NCBI GenBank assembly: GCA_037178675.1
Contig: JAYMGJ010000006.1
Span: 24,658 to 88,657 of the forward strand
Reading direction: 5' to 3'
Origin: Scleroderma bovista
Taxonomy: Eukaryota; Basidiomycota; Agaricomycetes; Boletales; Sclerodermataceae
Length of the DNA: 64,000 nt
The notes below the pieces were generated by a model. It worked only from the letters and a program-made list of their open reading frames with translations. It ran no database searches and had not been told where the DNA came from. How positions within the stretch are numbered: position 1 is the first letter of the stretch; each line of letters begins with the position of its first letter. Below, one piece after another: positions 25,017 to 35,038 of the stretch. The position numbers and the translations under genes were made by a program.

Positions 25017-28000
25017 ATGGTGTACGTATCGTTCCTCTCTCATCGCTGAAGTAGCTCATTCGATCACGTTCATCGCAGGAACTTCACAGTAGGTGAGCAC
25101 ATCCATGGATCCCTCTCCAGGCCCGACATCGAACCTGTTTTTCCTCTCTTCAGACCAGATTCGTGCCTTGATGGACAAGCCGACCAACATTCGTAACATG
25201 AGTGTCATCGCCCACGGTAGGTCATATCGCTTCCATCCTTCATCGTATCTCAAGTTCTGCCTTAGTCGATCACGGCAAGTCCACCCTCACAGACTCCCTT
25301 GTCTCAAAAGCCGGTATCATTGCTCAGGCGAAGGCCGGTGTCGTGCGTTTCACGGATACCCGTGAGGATGAAAAAGAACGTGGTATCACCATCAAATCAA
25401 CCGCCATCTCTATGTACTTTGAAATGGACAGCGATGATGTCCAAGTCATCAAGCAGAAAACTGATGGCACGTATTTTTTTATCCTCGCTCACTTTACTCC
25501 CTGTATTGATCTCTGGTGTAGGAAATGAGTTCTTGATCAACTTGATCGACTCCCCCGGACATGTCGACTTCTCTTCTGAAGTCACAGCTGCACTCCGGGT
25601 CACGGATGGTGCCCTCGTCGTTGTCGACTGTATCGAGGGTGTCTGCGTCCAGACTGAAACTGTCCTCCGTCAGGCCCTTACAGAACGTATCAAACCGGTC
25701 GTCATCATCAACAAGGTTGACCGTGCTCTCCTCGAACTCCAAGTCGCAAAAGAGGAACTCTACCAGTCATTCCAGCGTACCATCGAAACCGTCAACGTCA
25801 TCATTTCCACTTACCATGACGTCGCCCTTGGTGACGTCCAGGTCTACCCAGAGAAAGGTACCGTCGCCTTCGGTTCCGGTCTCCACGGGTGGGGGTTCAC
25901 CCTCCGCCAATTCGCCAGCCGTTATTCTAAGAGATTCGGCGTGTCAAAGGACAAACTGATGGACAAGCTTTGGGGTGATAACTATTTCAACCCCCAAACG
26001 CGCAAATGGTCAACAAAATCCACCGATGCCGATGGAAAACCTCTCGAGCGTGCCTTCAACCTGTTTGTTCTTGATCCCATTTACAAAATTTTCGAAGCCG
26101 TCATGAACTTCAAGAAAGATCAGGCGCACGCCATGTGCGACAAGCTCGACGTTAAGCTTACTCAAGAAGAGCGTGATACAGAGGGAAAGACCCTCCTCAA
26201 GACGATCATGCGCAAATTCTTGCCCGCAGGGGAGGCTCTTCTGGAGATGATTGTTATCCACCTTCCATCCCCCGCCACTGCTCAGCGTTACCGTGTCGAG
26301 ACACTTTATGAAGGTCCCATGGACGATGAGTCCGCCATCGGTGTCCGGGACTGCGACCCCAAGGGTCCTCTCGTCTTGTACGTATCAAAGATGGTACCCA
26401 CATCAGATAAGGGTCGCTTCTATGCCTTCGGTCGCGTATTCTCAGGAACTGTTCGCTCTGGTCCCAAGATTCGTATTCAGGGCCCTAACTACATCCCTGG
26501 CAAGAAGGACGACTTGTTCGTCAAATCTGTTCAGCGTACAGTCCTTATGATGGGTCGTTCCGTGGAGCCTATCGAGGATTGCCCCGCCGGTAACATTGTC
26601 GGTCTCGTTGGTATCGATCAATTCCTGCTGAAGAGCGGAACCCTCACTACTTCCGAAACTGCGCACAACATGCGTGTGATGAAGTTCTCTGTCTCCCCTG
26701 TCGTTCAAGTTGCTGTCGAAGTCAAGAACGCCGCTGATCTGCCCAAGCTCGTTGAGGGTCTCAAGCGCCTTTCGAAATCCGACCCCTGCGTGCAAGCTTG
26801 GATTGCCGATACCGGTGAACACATTGTCGCAGGAGCCGGTGAGCTTCACCTGGAGATTTGTTTGAAGGTATGGTCCTACGTTCTGTGCCAAGTACTTGCA
26901 TGAATCTGGGATAATTTTAGGACTTGCAAGAAGATCATGCTGGCGTTCCCCTCAAGATTTCCGACCCCGTGGTTGGCTACCGTGAGACGGTCAAAGCGGA
27001 GTCTTCAATGGTTGCCCTGTCCAAGTCCCAGAACAAACACAATCGTTTATATGTCAAGGCTATGCCACTTGGTGATGATGTTACTAAGGACATTGAAAGC
27101 GGTAAAATCAACGCCCGTGACGATTTCAAGGCCCGTGCTCGCATCCTGGCTGATGAGCACGGTTGGGATGTCACTGATGCTAGGAAGATCTGGTGCTTCG
27201 GCCCCGAGACAACTGGTCCCAACTTGTTGGTCGACGTCACCAAAGGTGTGCAGTACTTGAACGAAATTAAAGACTCCTGCGTTGCTGCATTCCAATGGGC
27301 GACGAAAGAGGGTGTCTGTGCAGATGAAAACATGCGTGGCGTTCGCTTCAACGTCATCGATGTCACGGTATGCTATAATGTCATTGTCATCAACACGTTT
27401 TTATAATATTGTTTGCAGCTGCACGCTGATGCGATCCACCGTGGTGGTGGACAAATTATTCCTACGTGCCGTCGTGCCTGTTATGCTGCTTGCTTGTTGG
27501 CTACCCCTGGTCTCCAGGAGCCCATATACCTTGGTTCGCTCATGTTCTTCAGGCTTTCCTCTGCGTTTACATTTACATTCGATGTGCAGTGGAAATTCAA
27601 TGTCCTGAACAAGCCATCGGTGGCATCTACAACGTATTGAACAAGCGCCGTGGTCAAGTGATCAGCGAGGAACAGAGGATAGGAACACCCATGTTCACCG
27701 TCAAAGCATACCTCCCTGTCATGGAGTCTTTCGGTTTCAATGGCGAGCTCCGCGCCGCAACCAGCGGACAGGCTTTTCCTCAGAGTGTGTTCGATCACTG
27801 GGAAGTCATGAATGGATGTAAGTGTTTAAATGCTGCGCCAGATACACCGAAAATTCATCGTTTGAAACAGCTCCTCTCGACAAAGGCAGCAAACTTGAGG
27901 AGCTTGTCAAGGGTATTCGCAAGCGCAAGGGTCTCAAGGTATGCACTCTTTTTCTTGATGGTCTTTCATGATCTCATTGATTTTCGACAGGAGGACATCC

Positions 28001-28032
28001 CACCTTTGGACTATTACTACGACAAGTTGTAA
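25017..28032 (+). CDS. EFT1: Translation elongation factor 2 (eEF2)
   Basis: Ten exons (25017..25021, 25079..25092, 25154..25216, 25266..25466, 25522..26867, 26921..27367, 27419..27533, 27590..27817, 27871..27938, 27991..28032) give 842 residues, the yeast eEF2 length. The GTPase motifs are [28 protein letters not shown] and [14 protein letters not shown]. The diphthamide loop reads [19 protein letters not shown], and the protein ends [10 protein letters not shown]. The coding start is split: exon 1 holds only ATGGT and exon 2 is 14 nt. Intron 4 (25467..25521) has a GC donor (GATG/GCACGT), since only this junction yields the invariant [11 protein letters not shown]. It catalyses ribosomal translocation in the cytosol. 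Confidence 0.96.
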
Positions 28033-28679
28033 ACCGTGTTGTGCAACGTTGAGGGTGTATCGAATCGGGGGTTTGTATGTTGTAGTACACCACGAAACCA
28101 GTTTTTTTCTGTATTATTCCCTATGCTTGAGTGAACTGGATCCCAACCGAAAAAGGATGGCTTAGTGGACAACATTAATGTAGCATTACCTGTCCTTTTC
28201 CGGCACAGTACCGTTTACTGCCACAACCATCGTTTCTTCTTCCCTTTCGTTTCTTCTTCCAGGTGCGTACTATACATGAGTAGATTAGTCTAGTGACTAA
28301 CAAATATTGAATCTCCCAGCGCTCTCCTTCCCTGCCTATTGTGAGAACTGGCCAATGCCATTTGTCCTCGCGGTGTTAAAAGCTCTAAGCCAAGACTGCG
28401 TAGCTTAAGAAGAGCGAACGAGATAACAGCATTTGAATTTGGTCAATGGTTAGGTGCCATAAAACCTTGTCTCCATCCAATCAGAGTGCTTAAATTCAAA
28501 TTGATGGACGCAAGTACCAAATTGTGCTGCTATGCCCTGCCAACATCCATACATTTGTATTACTGGGACACCTTGCGCGCATGAATTGGTTCGAGGCTAA
28601 ACCAAACTGTGCAGTCATTTTGCTGATAAAGCCCAGGGAAACCCACTTGCCCCCATGTCATTGTCCAGCACTTCCACCA
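28033..28679. other. Intergenic; contains a decayed copy of the kinase promoter
   Basis: No gene was recognised. From about 28440 the sequence resembles the promoter of the intact kinase gene at 29676: a TCCATCCAATCAG block with a CCAAT box occurs at 28473-28485 and again at 29606-29618. The copy here is followed by extra sequence before the pseudogene start. Confidence 0.5.
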
Positions 28680-29393
28680 ATGTGTGACACGCTGGCCACC
28701 GAAGCTGGCATCCAGACTTACCTGCGAAATACTCCCTTTGCTTCTCATACTGTCGATCTGCTGAGCGGAGGGTATGTCGACTTCACATACAGGATTATCT
28801 CCATGTGCCCGTACATGTGATGATCATCGATAACTCTGCTGGGTCCGATACACGTACGCTGAGAGAGGTGCTAATCGACGAAACCCTGCCGGGGCATCTG
28901 CTTGAGGAGGGCTGGGAAGATGGTCTTGACTTCCTTAGTGCACGATTGACTTGTCTCCACATTCAAGTTGACAGGCAAAGATAATAGGCTTTCTCACCTT
29001 CTGGACCCTGCCCTGGAGATCCCAGAGGAAAAGTTGGCGACCGTCTCAAAGCTAGTGGAGATGAGGACAAACGAGATCCACTCTTCGACAGCTTCGGGTG
29101 TCGTGACCCATAGCGACTATTGGCCGGGTAATATTCTGGTGTCACTACAACGGGCAGCGGGCAGTGCAATAAAACTGGACGGGTTATATGTTTTGGATTG
29201 GGAACTGACGATGACAGGTCTACTGGGATTGGATTTTTGGAGTACTTATATCATTGCGAGATTCCTCCCACGTCGTGAGGAATCTGCCAAGACCATAATT
29301 AGGTCGTTGTTGGCCCGCCAGTGCTTTCTGGAAAGAGCAGGCGCCCACAGTCTGCGGGAGAACACAGGACAGATTACCCATTGGGGGTATTAG
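28680..29393 (+). pseudogene. Decayed tandem copy of an APH-type kinase
   Basis: It matches the intact gene at 29676-30881 in pieces. TEAGIQTYLRNTPFASHTVD and LLSGGY match the start. The next matching DNA (28821-28930) corresponds to the segment VMIIEDAGSDLRTLKEIL, so roughly 240 bp of the middle is missing. A further open stretch from 28968 matches the second half. The catalytic loop reads HSDYWPGNILV instead of HGDYWPGNILV, and the DLGQYCAELFFIARS region is disrupted. The frame breaks at 28820 and the C-terminus is altered. It is a pseudogene by deletion and frameshift. Confidence 0.8.
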
Positions 29394-29675
29394 CCTGAAG
29401 TTGAATATCCTAATGTACGCATTTTTTCAGTGTTCTTCTGGCATAGTCTGAAGAGGCTAACCAAACTCTCATTCTTGACGCAGTGACTGTGTGGAGAGTC
29501 ATACTATAATTAACAGGGAAAGGGGGGAAGTATGTAAATATCCATGATGGTTGAGCGAAGTGCTAACTTTCTTTGGTCCATGTAGCGTATCATGAAACTT
29601 TGTTTCCATCCAATCAGGGCGCTTCATGGATATTAAAAGAACGCGCAACGATTCGCTTCCCCGGTCTCACCCACC

Positions 29676-30881
29676 ATGTCAAGTACTCCCACCGACGAAA
29701 CGCTAACCACCGAAGCTGGCATCCAAACCTACCTGCAAAATACCCCCTTCGCTTCCCATACCGTCGATCTGCTGAGTGGGGGGTACACCAACTTCACGTA
29801 CAGGATCCATCTCCACGCACCTGTTGATGGCATGTCGACTTTCATTCTGAAATACGCGCCTCCATACGTCGCAGCAGCAGCCGATTCCATTCCAGTTCCA
29901 TTCTCCCCAGACCGTCAGGTATGCATCCACCTGTGTCAGGTATGGTGTGCTCACATAAGAACCAAACAGAGATTCGAAGCGGAAGCACTCCGACTAGCCA
30001 ACATGATTCCCAGGCCAGATGATGACAATACTGTGATGGTTCCTAAGTTGCGCTTGCTCGATCAGGAATCGCATGTGATGATCATCGAAGACGCTGGATC
30101 GGATCTACGAACGCTGAAAGAGATACTAATCGACGAGAGCCTGCCGAGGTCTCTTCTTGAAAAGATCGGCGCCACACTTGGACGGTACCTCGCCCACATA
30201 CATGAGTGGAACGAGCACCCTGATGTTGACCTGACCTCGTTCACGAATAACGAAGCTGGCAAAATGGTCTTGACGTTCATGATATATAGTCGACTCGTTT
30301 CCACATTGACAGGTGAAGACAAACTTCCTCACCTTCTGAACCCTACTCTGGGGATCCAAGAGGAGAAGTTGGCCACCATCTCGAAGCTGGCAGAGACGAG
30401 GACAAATGAGATCTACTCCTCGACAGCTTTGGGTGTCATGACCCATGGCGACTATTGGCCAGGCAATATTTTGGTCTCACTGCGATGGGGAGCGGATGGT
30501 GTTATAGAGGCTCTGGATAGACTGTATGTTTTGGATTGGGAACTGGCGATGACAGGTCTGCCGGGATTAGATTTGGGCCAGTACTGCGCGGAGCTTTTTT
30601 TTATCGCGAGGTCCCACCCTCATCGTGAGGAATCTGTCAAAACTATAGTCAAGTCTTTCCTCTGCGCATACAGGCAGAGGAGATTAATTGACCTTGCAAC
30701 TGTGCGTGTTGCGGCAGGTCACATGGGAGCGCATATTGTAGTATGGGCCCCTCGCGATCCGGGTGATCGGGATAGGACAAGAGAGGTTGTGCAGGAGGGC
30801 GTTGAGTTGCTTGACCTGAGCTGGTCAGGTTCAGAGTCGTCTTTACTGGACAGTATCATTGGACCGCTACTTTCTGGGTAA
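29676..30881 (+). CDS. Aminoglycoside-phosphotransferase-like (APH) kinase
   Basis: Exons 29676..29918 and 29970..30881 give 384 residues. The fold is that of APH/choline-kinase-like small-molecule kinases: LLSGGYTNFTYRI (nucleotide loop), FILKYAPPYV (Lys), VMIIEDAGSDLRTL, the catalytic loop MTHGDYWPGNILVSL and the metal site YVLDWELAMTGLPGLDLGQ. Fungal members are numerous and mostly uncharacterised; some relate to methylthioribose kinase. The 51-bp intron (29919..29969) is in frame and stop-free. A decayed tandem copy lies directly upstream. Confidence 0.85.
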   Translation: MSSTPTDETLTTEAGIQTYLQNTPFASHTVDLLSGGYTNFTYRIHLHAPVDGMSTFILKYAPPYVAAAADSIPVPFSPDRQVCIHLCQVWCAHIRTKQRFEAEALRLANMIPRPDDDNTVMVPKLRLLDQESHVMIIEDAGSDLRTLKEILIDESLPRSLLEKIGATLGRYLAHIHEWNEHPDVDLTSFTNNEAGKMVLTFMIYSRLVSTLTGEDKLPHLLNPTLGIQEEKLATISKLAETRTNEIYSSTALGVMTHGDYWPGNILVSLRWGADGVIEALDRLYVLDWELAMTGLPGLDLGQYCAELFFIARSHPHREESVKTIVKSFLCAYRQRRLIDLATVRVAAGHMGAHIVVWAPRDPGDRDRTREVVQEGVELLDLSWSGSESSLLDSIIGPLLSG

Positions 30882-30982
30882 CCTGACGGTGTGCGGGGCT
30901 ATGACAGGTACTAGTTATAGTCTCCACCTCTTCGCAGGACACAATTGTTATCTTTAACCTCCGCCCCTCCGGCTTGAGCCCA

Positions 30983-32579
30983 ATGATCCCTTACCTTGCA
31001 GAACTCCCGCCTGAGATATACTGGGCGATTTTAACCCAGGTTCCCACCGAGGAAAGGCAGCAAGCTGTACTATCACTTACCAGGGCTGTCCCTCAGTCCC
31101 CAGTGCCCCTGCATCATCTGTTCGAATGCATACGGCTCAGGAAAGCTGAAAGTGTTTTTCAATTATACCGCCGCCTTCGCGGCTGTGTGCAAGAGGTTCG
31201 TTGGGTCAAATCGATCTCACTGGAGACTTGGACTGTGGATGCCGATATAGTGGTGAATCTACTGTCCATCCTTCCCTGCCTTTCCGAGATTACACTGTTT
31301 GTCGGACCGAATTTTGCGCCAGAGCATCTGGAAGATATACTAGAGAAGCCACGGGAGGACTTGCGCTACTTGTCGTTGCGTTTTCGACCGTAGTTAGTAG
31401 GCCATTCATCATCTGCTAGCAGACGGGGCACTACTAACGACGGGCACAGTGTACAGAAAGCTACATATTATCAATTTCTAAAGGTACATGCGTTCTTGGC
31501 TACAAATCAATCATTGACGTGGTTGCAAGGGTGCATACTTCGACACCTCTCTGCATACGCTTTCTCGGTGGCCAGCTTATAATCTCTCTGCTTTATCGAT
31601 CGTCCAGGATCCCTTGAACCCTGAGATAGCTCGGATGCAGCACTTTGCACAACCGCTCGTCTTCTTTCGTCTCAACCAAATAACTACTCTGATATGCTCA
31701 CCTACTCTTTGCACACTGCCAAACTTGCGACTTCGGATTCCCTCACGACAAATTGCACCGTTCATATCCAACTCTCCTCGCGCAGCATCTGCTTTGAACA
31801 TGTTGGATCTGTCGACGTGCGATATCCGTCCCTCGGACGTAGAAGCACTCGTGGCTCGGTTCAGAAATTTGAAGCATCTGATCTTGGACAGCTGCGCTAT
31901 TGTTCGAGGTGAATCACATGAAGGAGAATGGATTGCACTTGGTAGGATGTGTGCGTTGGCGACTGTCAAGGCGGCAAAAGACAGGGAGAAAAAACTGAAA
32001 GGGTGGTTGGAGATCAATGCAACTCGTGTCCAAGCCGACAATGAGGGTGTTCATCAGCAAGACCCTGGCGAACCGCGTGGAAGGAGGTGCAGACCTGGTC
32101 GGCGTGGTTTGGCAACTGCCACGATATCGCTACGAGACTCACCAATGGTGATGGTGGAGCCTACTGCTCGCCGAAATATGGATGTCCCAAAGATTCGTAT
32201 TGTCCCGACTTTTCCAACCATTCGTTCTCTCAGCACGTCTTTCAACACCCACCTTAGAGAAGAGCACACCATTCAAAGAGAGTTCAACCAAGGGTGGGCT
32301 GAGGGTCTTGCCCAGCTCAACGCCATACTAAATCGGTTGCATCAGTCTTGGAAGAATGGCGTTAGAATGATGCGCGTAACTGGCGATCCAGGCACTGAGG
32401 ACGGGTTCGAGGGTTTAGAGGACATTGACGGCGAGACTGCCTTTGTCGACATTTTGGGTGAACAGGGTCTTTTACCTACCCCTGTTCTGTGCCTCGCAGG
32501 TTCCAAAACAGAAGCGTTGCATGCTGACGGATGTGGCCATGAAGCAGCCAATAGTGTATGGGATGACAGTACTATCTGA
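30983..32579 (+). CDS. F-box-type / leucine-rich repeat-like protein
   Basis: Exons 30983..31389, 31450..31483 and 31530..32579 give 496 residues. The N-terminus IPYLAELPPEIYWAILTQVP is F-box-like. A region rich in hydrophobic repeats follows (WTVDADIVVNLLSILPCLSE, LNMLDLSTCDIRPSDVEAL, FRNLKHLILDSCAIVRGE). The first long frame stops just after the first donor; the 34-nt second exon (KATYYQFLK) and the third exon restore one continuous protein. The C-terminal third is Arg-rich and then acidic, with no recognised domain. A role as an SCF ligase adaptor is inferred from the F-box only. Confidence 0.75.
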
Positions 32580-32639
32580 AGGTATGCAGGCGGGTTGTGC
32601 ATTATATCACTACCAGTTCGTAGATGATGGAACTTGAAT

Positions 32640-33285
32640 TCAATCTTGTTTGTCGAACAAGCTTTTCAACCAAATTGCTTCCTTCTCCATGTCTTCCATG
32701 GTTCGTGCTGGTCTGTTCTCATCAGCGTCGACTCTGAGCGGCTCGTACTCTCCTCGTCCGCCACTTGACTTTACTACAAGGTCTTTGGGAAGCGATGCTT
32801 CGGATTTTTCCAAGGCAGGGTATATGCCGTCCATCCTCTGCGAGAATAAATCACCCCTGGATTTTCGGGGCAAGATGTGGAAATGAACGTGAGGAATCGA
32901 CTGTCCTGCAGCTTTTCCGTCCTAAGATAATCTCAGACATATGTATTGGGTATGGATCAATTGATCAGTTATACATACCTGGCAAGCTACCGTGAGGGCG
33001 TCACCACCATACGCCTTCTCGATCGCCTTGCCTACTGTCTGGACAGATGCCATGATGGAAGTCAGCTCGGCTCCCGTGAGGTCTGCGAGTCTCGGGACCA
33101 CTCGTGTTGGGATCACAAGGACGTCTGTCGGTGGGAAGCAGTGCGTTGCTGGGGCGAGGACCACCACACGGCGACTTACGACCTGGGACTATGGGTTTGA
33201 TATTGACGATGGCATATGAGAGGGCCGTCCGGTAGAATGCTTGTCTGGAAACCTCGATGGTGGAGAATAACAGTGGTGCAGACAT
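32640..33285 (-). CDS. HNT2: HIT-family Ap3A/Ap4A hydrolase (Fhit/Hnt2 type)
   Basis: Exons complement(32640..32921, 32979..33124, 33180..33285) give 177 residues. It begins STIEVSRQAFYRTALSYAI, continues VNIKPIVPGHVLVIPTRVVP, and carries the histidine triad in GQSIPHVHFHILPR. This matches Fhit-type dinucleoside polyphosphate hydrolases, which cleave Ap3A/Ap4A. The GTAAGT donor at 33179 restores PGHVLVIPTR. The last two triad histidines flank Phe rather than the usual Val. Length is close to Hnt2. Confidence 0.9.
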
Positions 33286-33943
33286 GTCTAAGTCAGCGTC
33301 TCTGTTTTACCTAGCGAAGTCATCTCCCCGGATCACTTACATACCAACCGAATTTTTTTCTGGCTATCACTCACATTGATTTGAGGATGCAGCTATGGTC
33401 TTAATACTTATACAATGTACTCAGGATGACGCCTGCGTCGGCAGAACCCTTGGCCAGTTGACCTGATTCAGCCTGATACGACATATTTACTAGTCATGGC
33501 CAGGCCACCCACCTGGGAGTATTAATGGTACCTTCGACGGCCCCTCACAGACCAGGGTGAGGATTCAGGAAATCATGAATAACGTCTGCTACAGTCATAC
33601 CTGTGACCTCCGAGTCGGCTATATACGTCGTCAGGTAGATTTCGTTATCTGTACATGAACGACGGCCCACCATGGCTAGTGGGCCTGAGAATGTGTGATC
33701 CACCTGTGTTCCGTACTTCGATAGCCATGTCTCTTGGCTACATGCAAAGGTCAGGCTTATGGTGGTACTTTTACAGCGGCGATAACTGGCTGGGCTTCAG
33801 TACCTGCCGGCCTTGGAGCTGGTGCACTCAACGCTGCTTCAAATAAATACCTGAGCACTGTTGTGACTGTTACATGGAATAGGGAGGTTAGACTGGAACA
33901 TGGTACGATACAGATGCATCTTGAAATGGTAGAAACCCTGCTA
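33286..33943. other. Mostly non-coding; one orphan coding-like fragment
   Basis: No complete gene is recognised. A short frame at 33734-33976 (+) reads CKGQAYGGTFTAAITGWASV, which looks like part of a secreted protein, but no continuing exon or domain was found and its end overlaps the antisense trefoil gene. Confidence 0.35.
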
Positions 33944-34902
33944 TCATCTTCGACGAGAAGCAGCGGTAGTTCTTAAAGTCAGGATTTCCCACTGTCTTCG
34001 CCTTCTGGCGTTGATCCCCTCAGGCTGTGAGTCCCCTGGCACGATGGAAAGGATACGAAGTTTCCTCATGAGCTCCAGAGAGTCGTCTACTTCCCCCTCT
34101 TCCCCTCTATCCTGCTCCAAAACGTCATCTCCCGCTATATCAATGTTCCCACTAATTACATCTTCAGGCGTTGCTTTGGGACCAACAGGTCGCCTGCTGG
34201 CTGAAAAAAACGAAAATGGCGCCGCCACTGCAGATGATAGGAATGCAGAAGCATCGTCAACAAGTGAACGGGGCTTTTGCATGGGTATTGCAGACATGAT
34301 ATATGTCCTCTGTCTCCAAGTGCCTGTGGCATTTCCGGCAGGAGGATATGCGGGATCACATGTGAACGAAACCGAAATCTCCCGTGTTTTGGAGTTGTAT
34401 GAAAATCGTGGAAGCGGGTGGGAATAGGCATTTGGATATGGCTTTGATACCGGCCTTCGATGCCTGAGGACGAGCCGTTCAATGTCTTGAAGTCAACTAC
34501 AGCATGAACACTATGCAAGGACGTCTAACCTAAATGATTGCTTACCCTCTACGTCGATAGCATGGCCCGAAGCCCTACAGCATAGCGCCCCGGACGAATC
34601 GATGAAGAAAACCTACAGAATAATGGACGTGAACCGAGGGTAAGCTTGCTCCAGCAGTGGGCGTCAAACCTGATTGTTGGCGTCCGGGTTCCTCAAGCCT
34701 GTCAATGCCTGGGTTAGACTGGACAAAGGTATACCGTTCTGCGCTCACTTTCAACAAGGGAGTGCTCCTTTTCGGGCCAGAGGACGACTTCCGTCCCGTC
34801 TTCTATTGCATCTCCACTGACATCCCATAGGCGACCAGTTGCGAGGGATCGAATTACGAAGTACCCCGGTGGGAACCCAAACAGCTGCGCATCGGTGGCC
34901 AT
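33944..34902 (-). CDS. Ricin-B-like beta-trefoil protein
   Basis: Exons complement(33944..34485, 34546..34612, 34670..34698, 34749..34902) give 263 residues. The N-terminal half resembles ricin-B lectin repeats: GYFVIRSLATGRLWDVSGD, DGTEVVLWPEKEHSLVESL, PDANNQVFFIDSSGALCCR and ASGHAIDVED. This includes the NQ-x-F and SGxxIDV features. The second half (DPAYPPAGN, ASAFLSSAVAAPFSFFSASR, RGEEGEVDDS) is unrecognised. Exon 2 is only 29 nt. There is no signal peptide, as in many fungal cytosolic trefoil lectins. Sugar binding is not demonstrated. Confidence 0.7.
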
Positions 34903-35038
34903 CAACTGCTTGGTTCCTACAGGAAAGAAACCGAAGTCAGGCGCTCGACAAGCACGACTCTTTAAAGGGGTTTCTCCAAGTCAGAGTCTTACATAATACA
35001 TAACGTTACACGGAACGATCTAAAACACAACACTAGAT

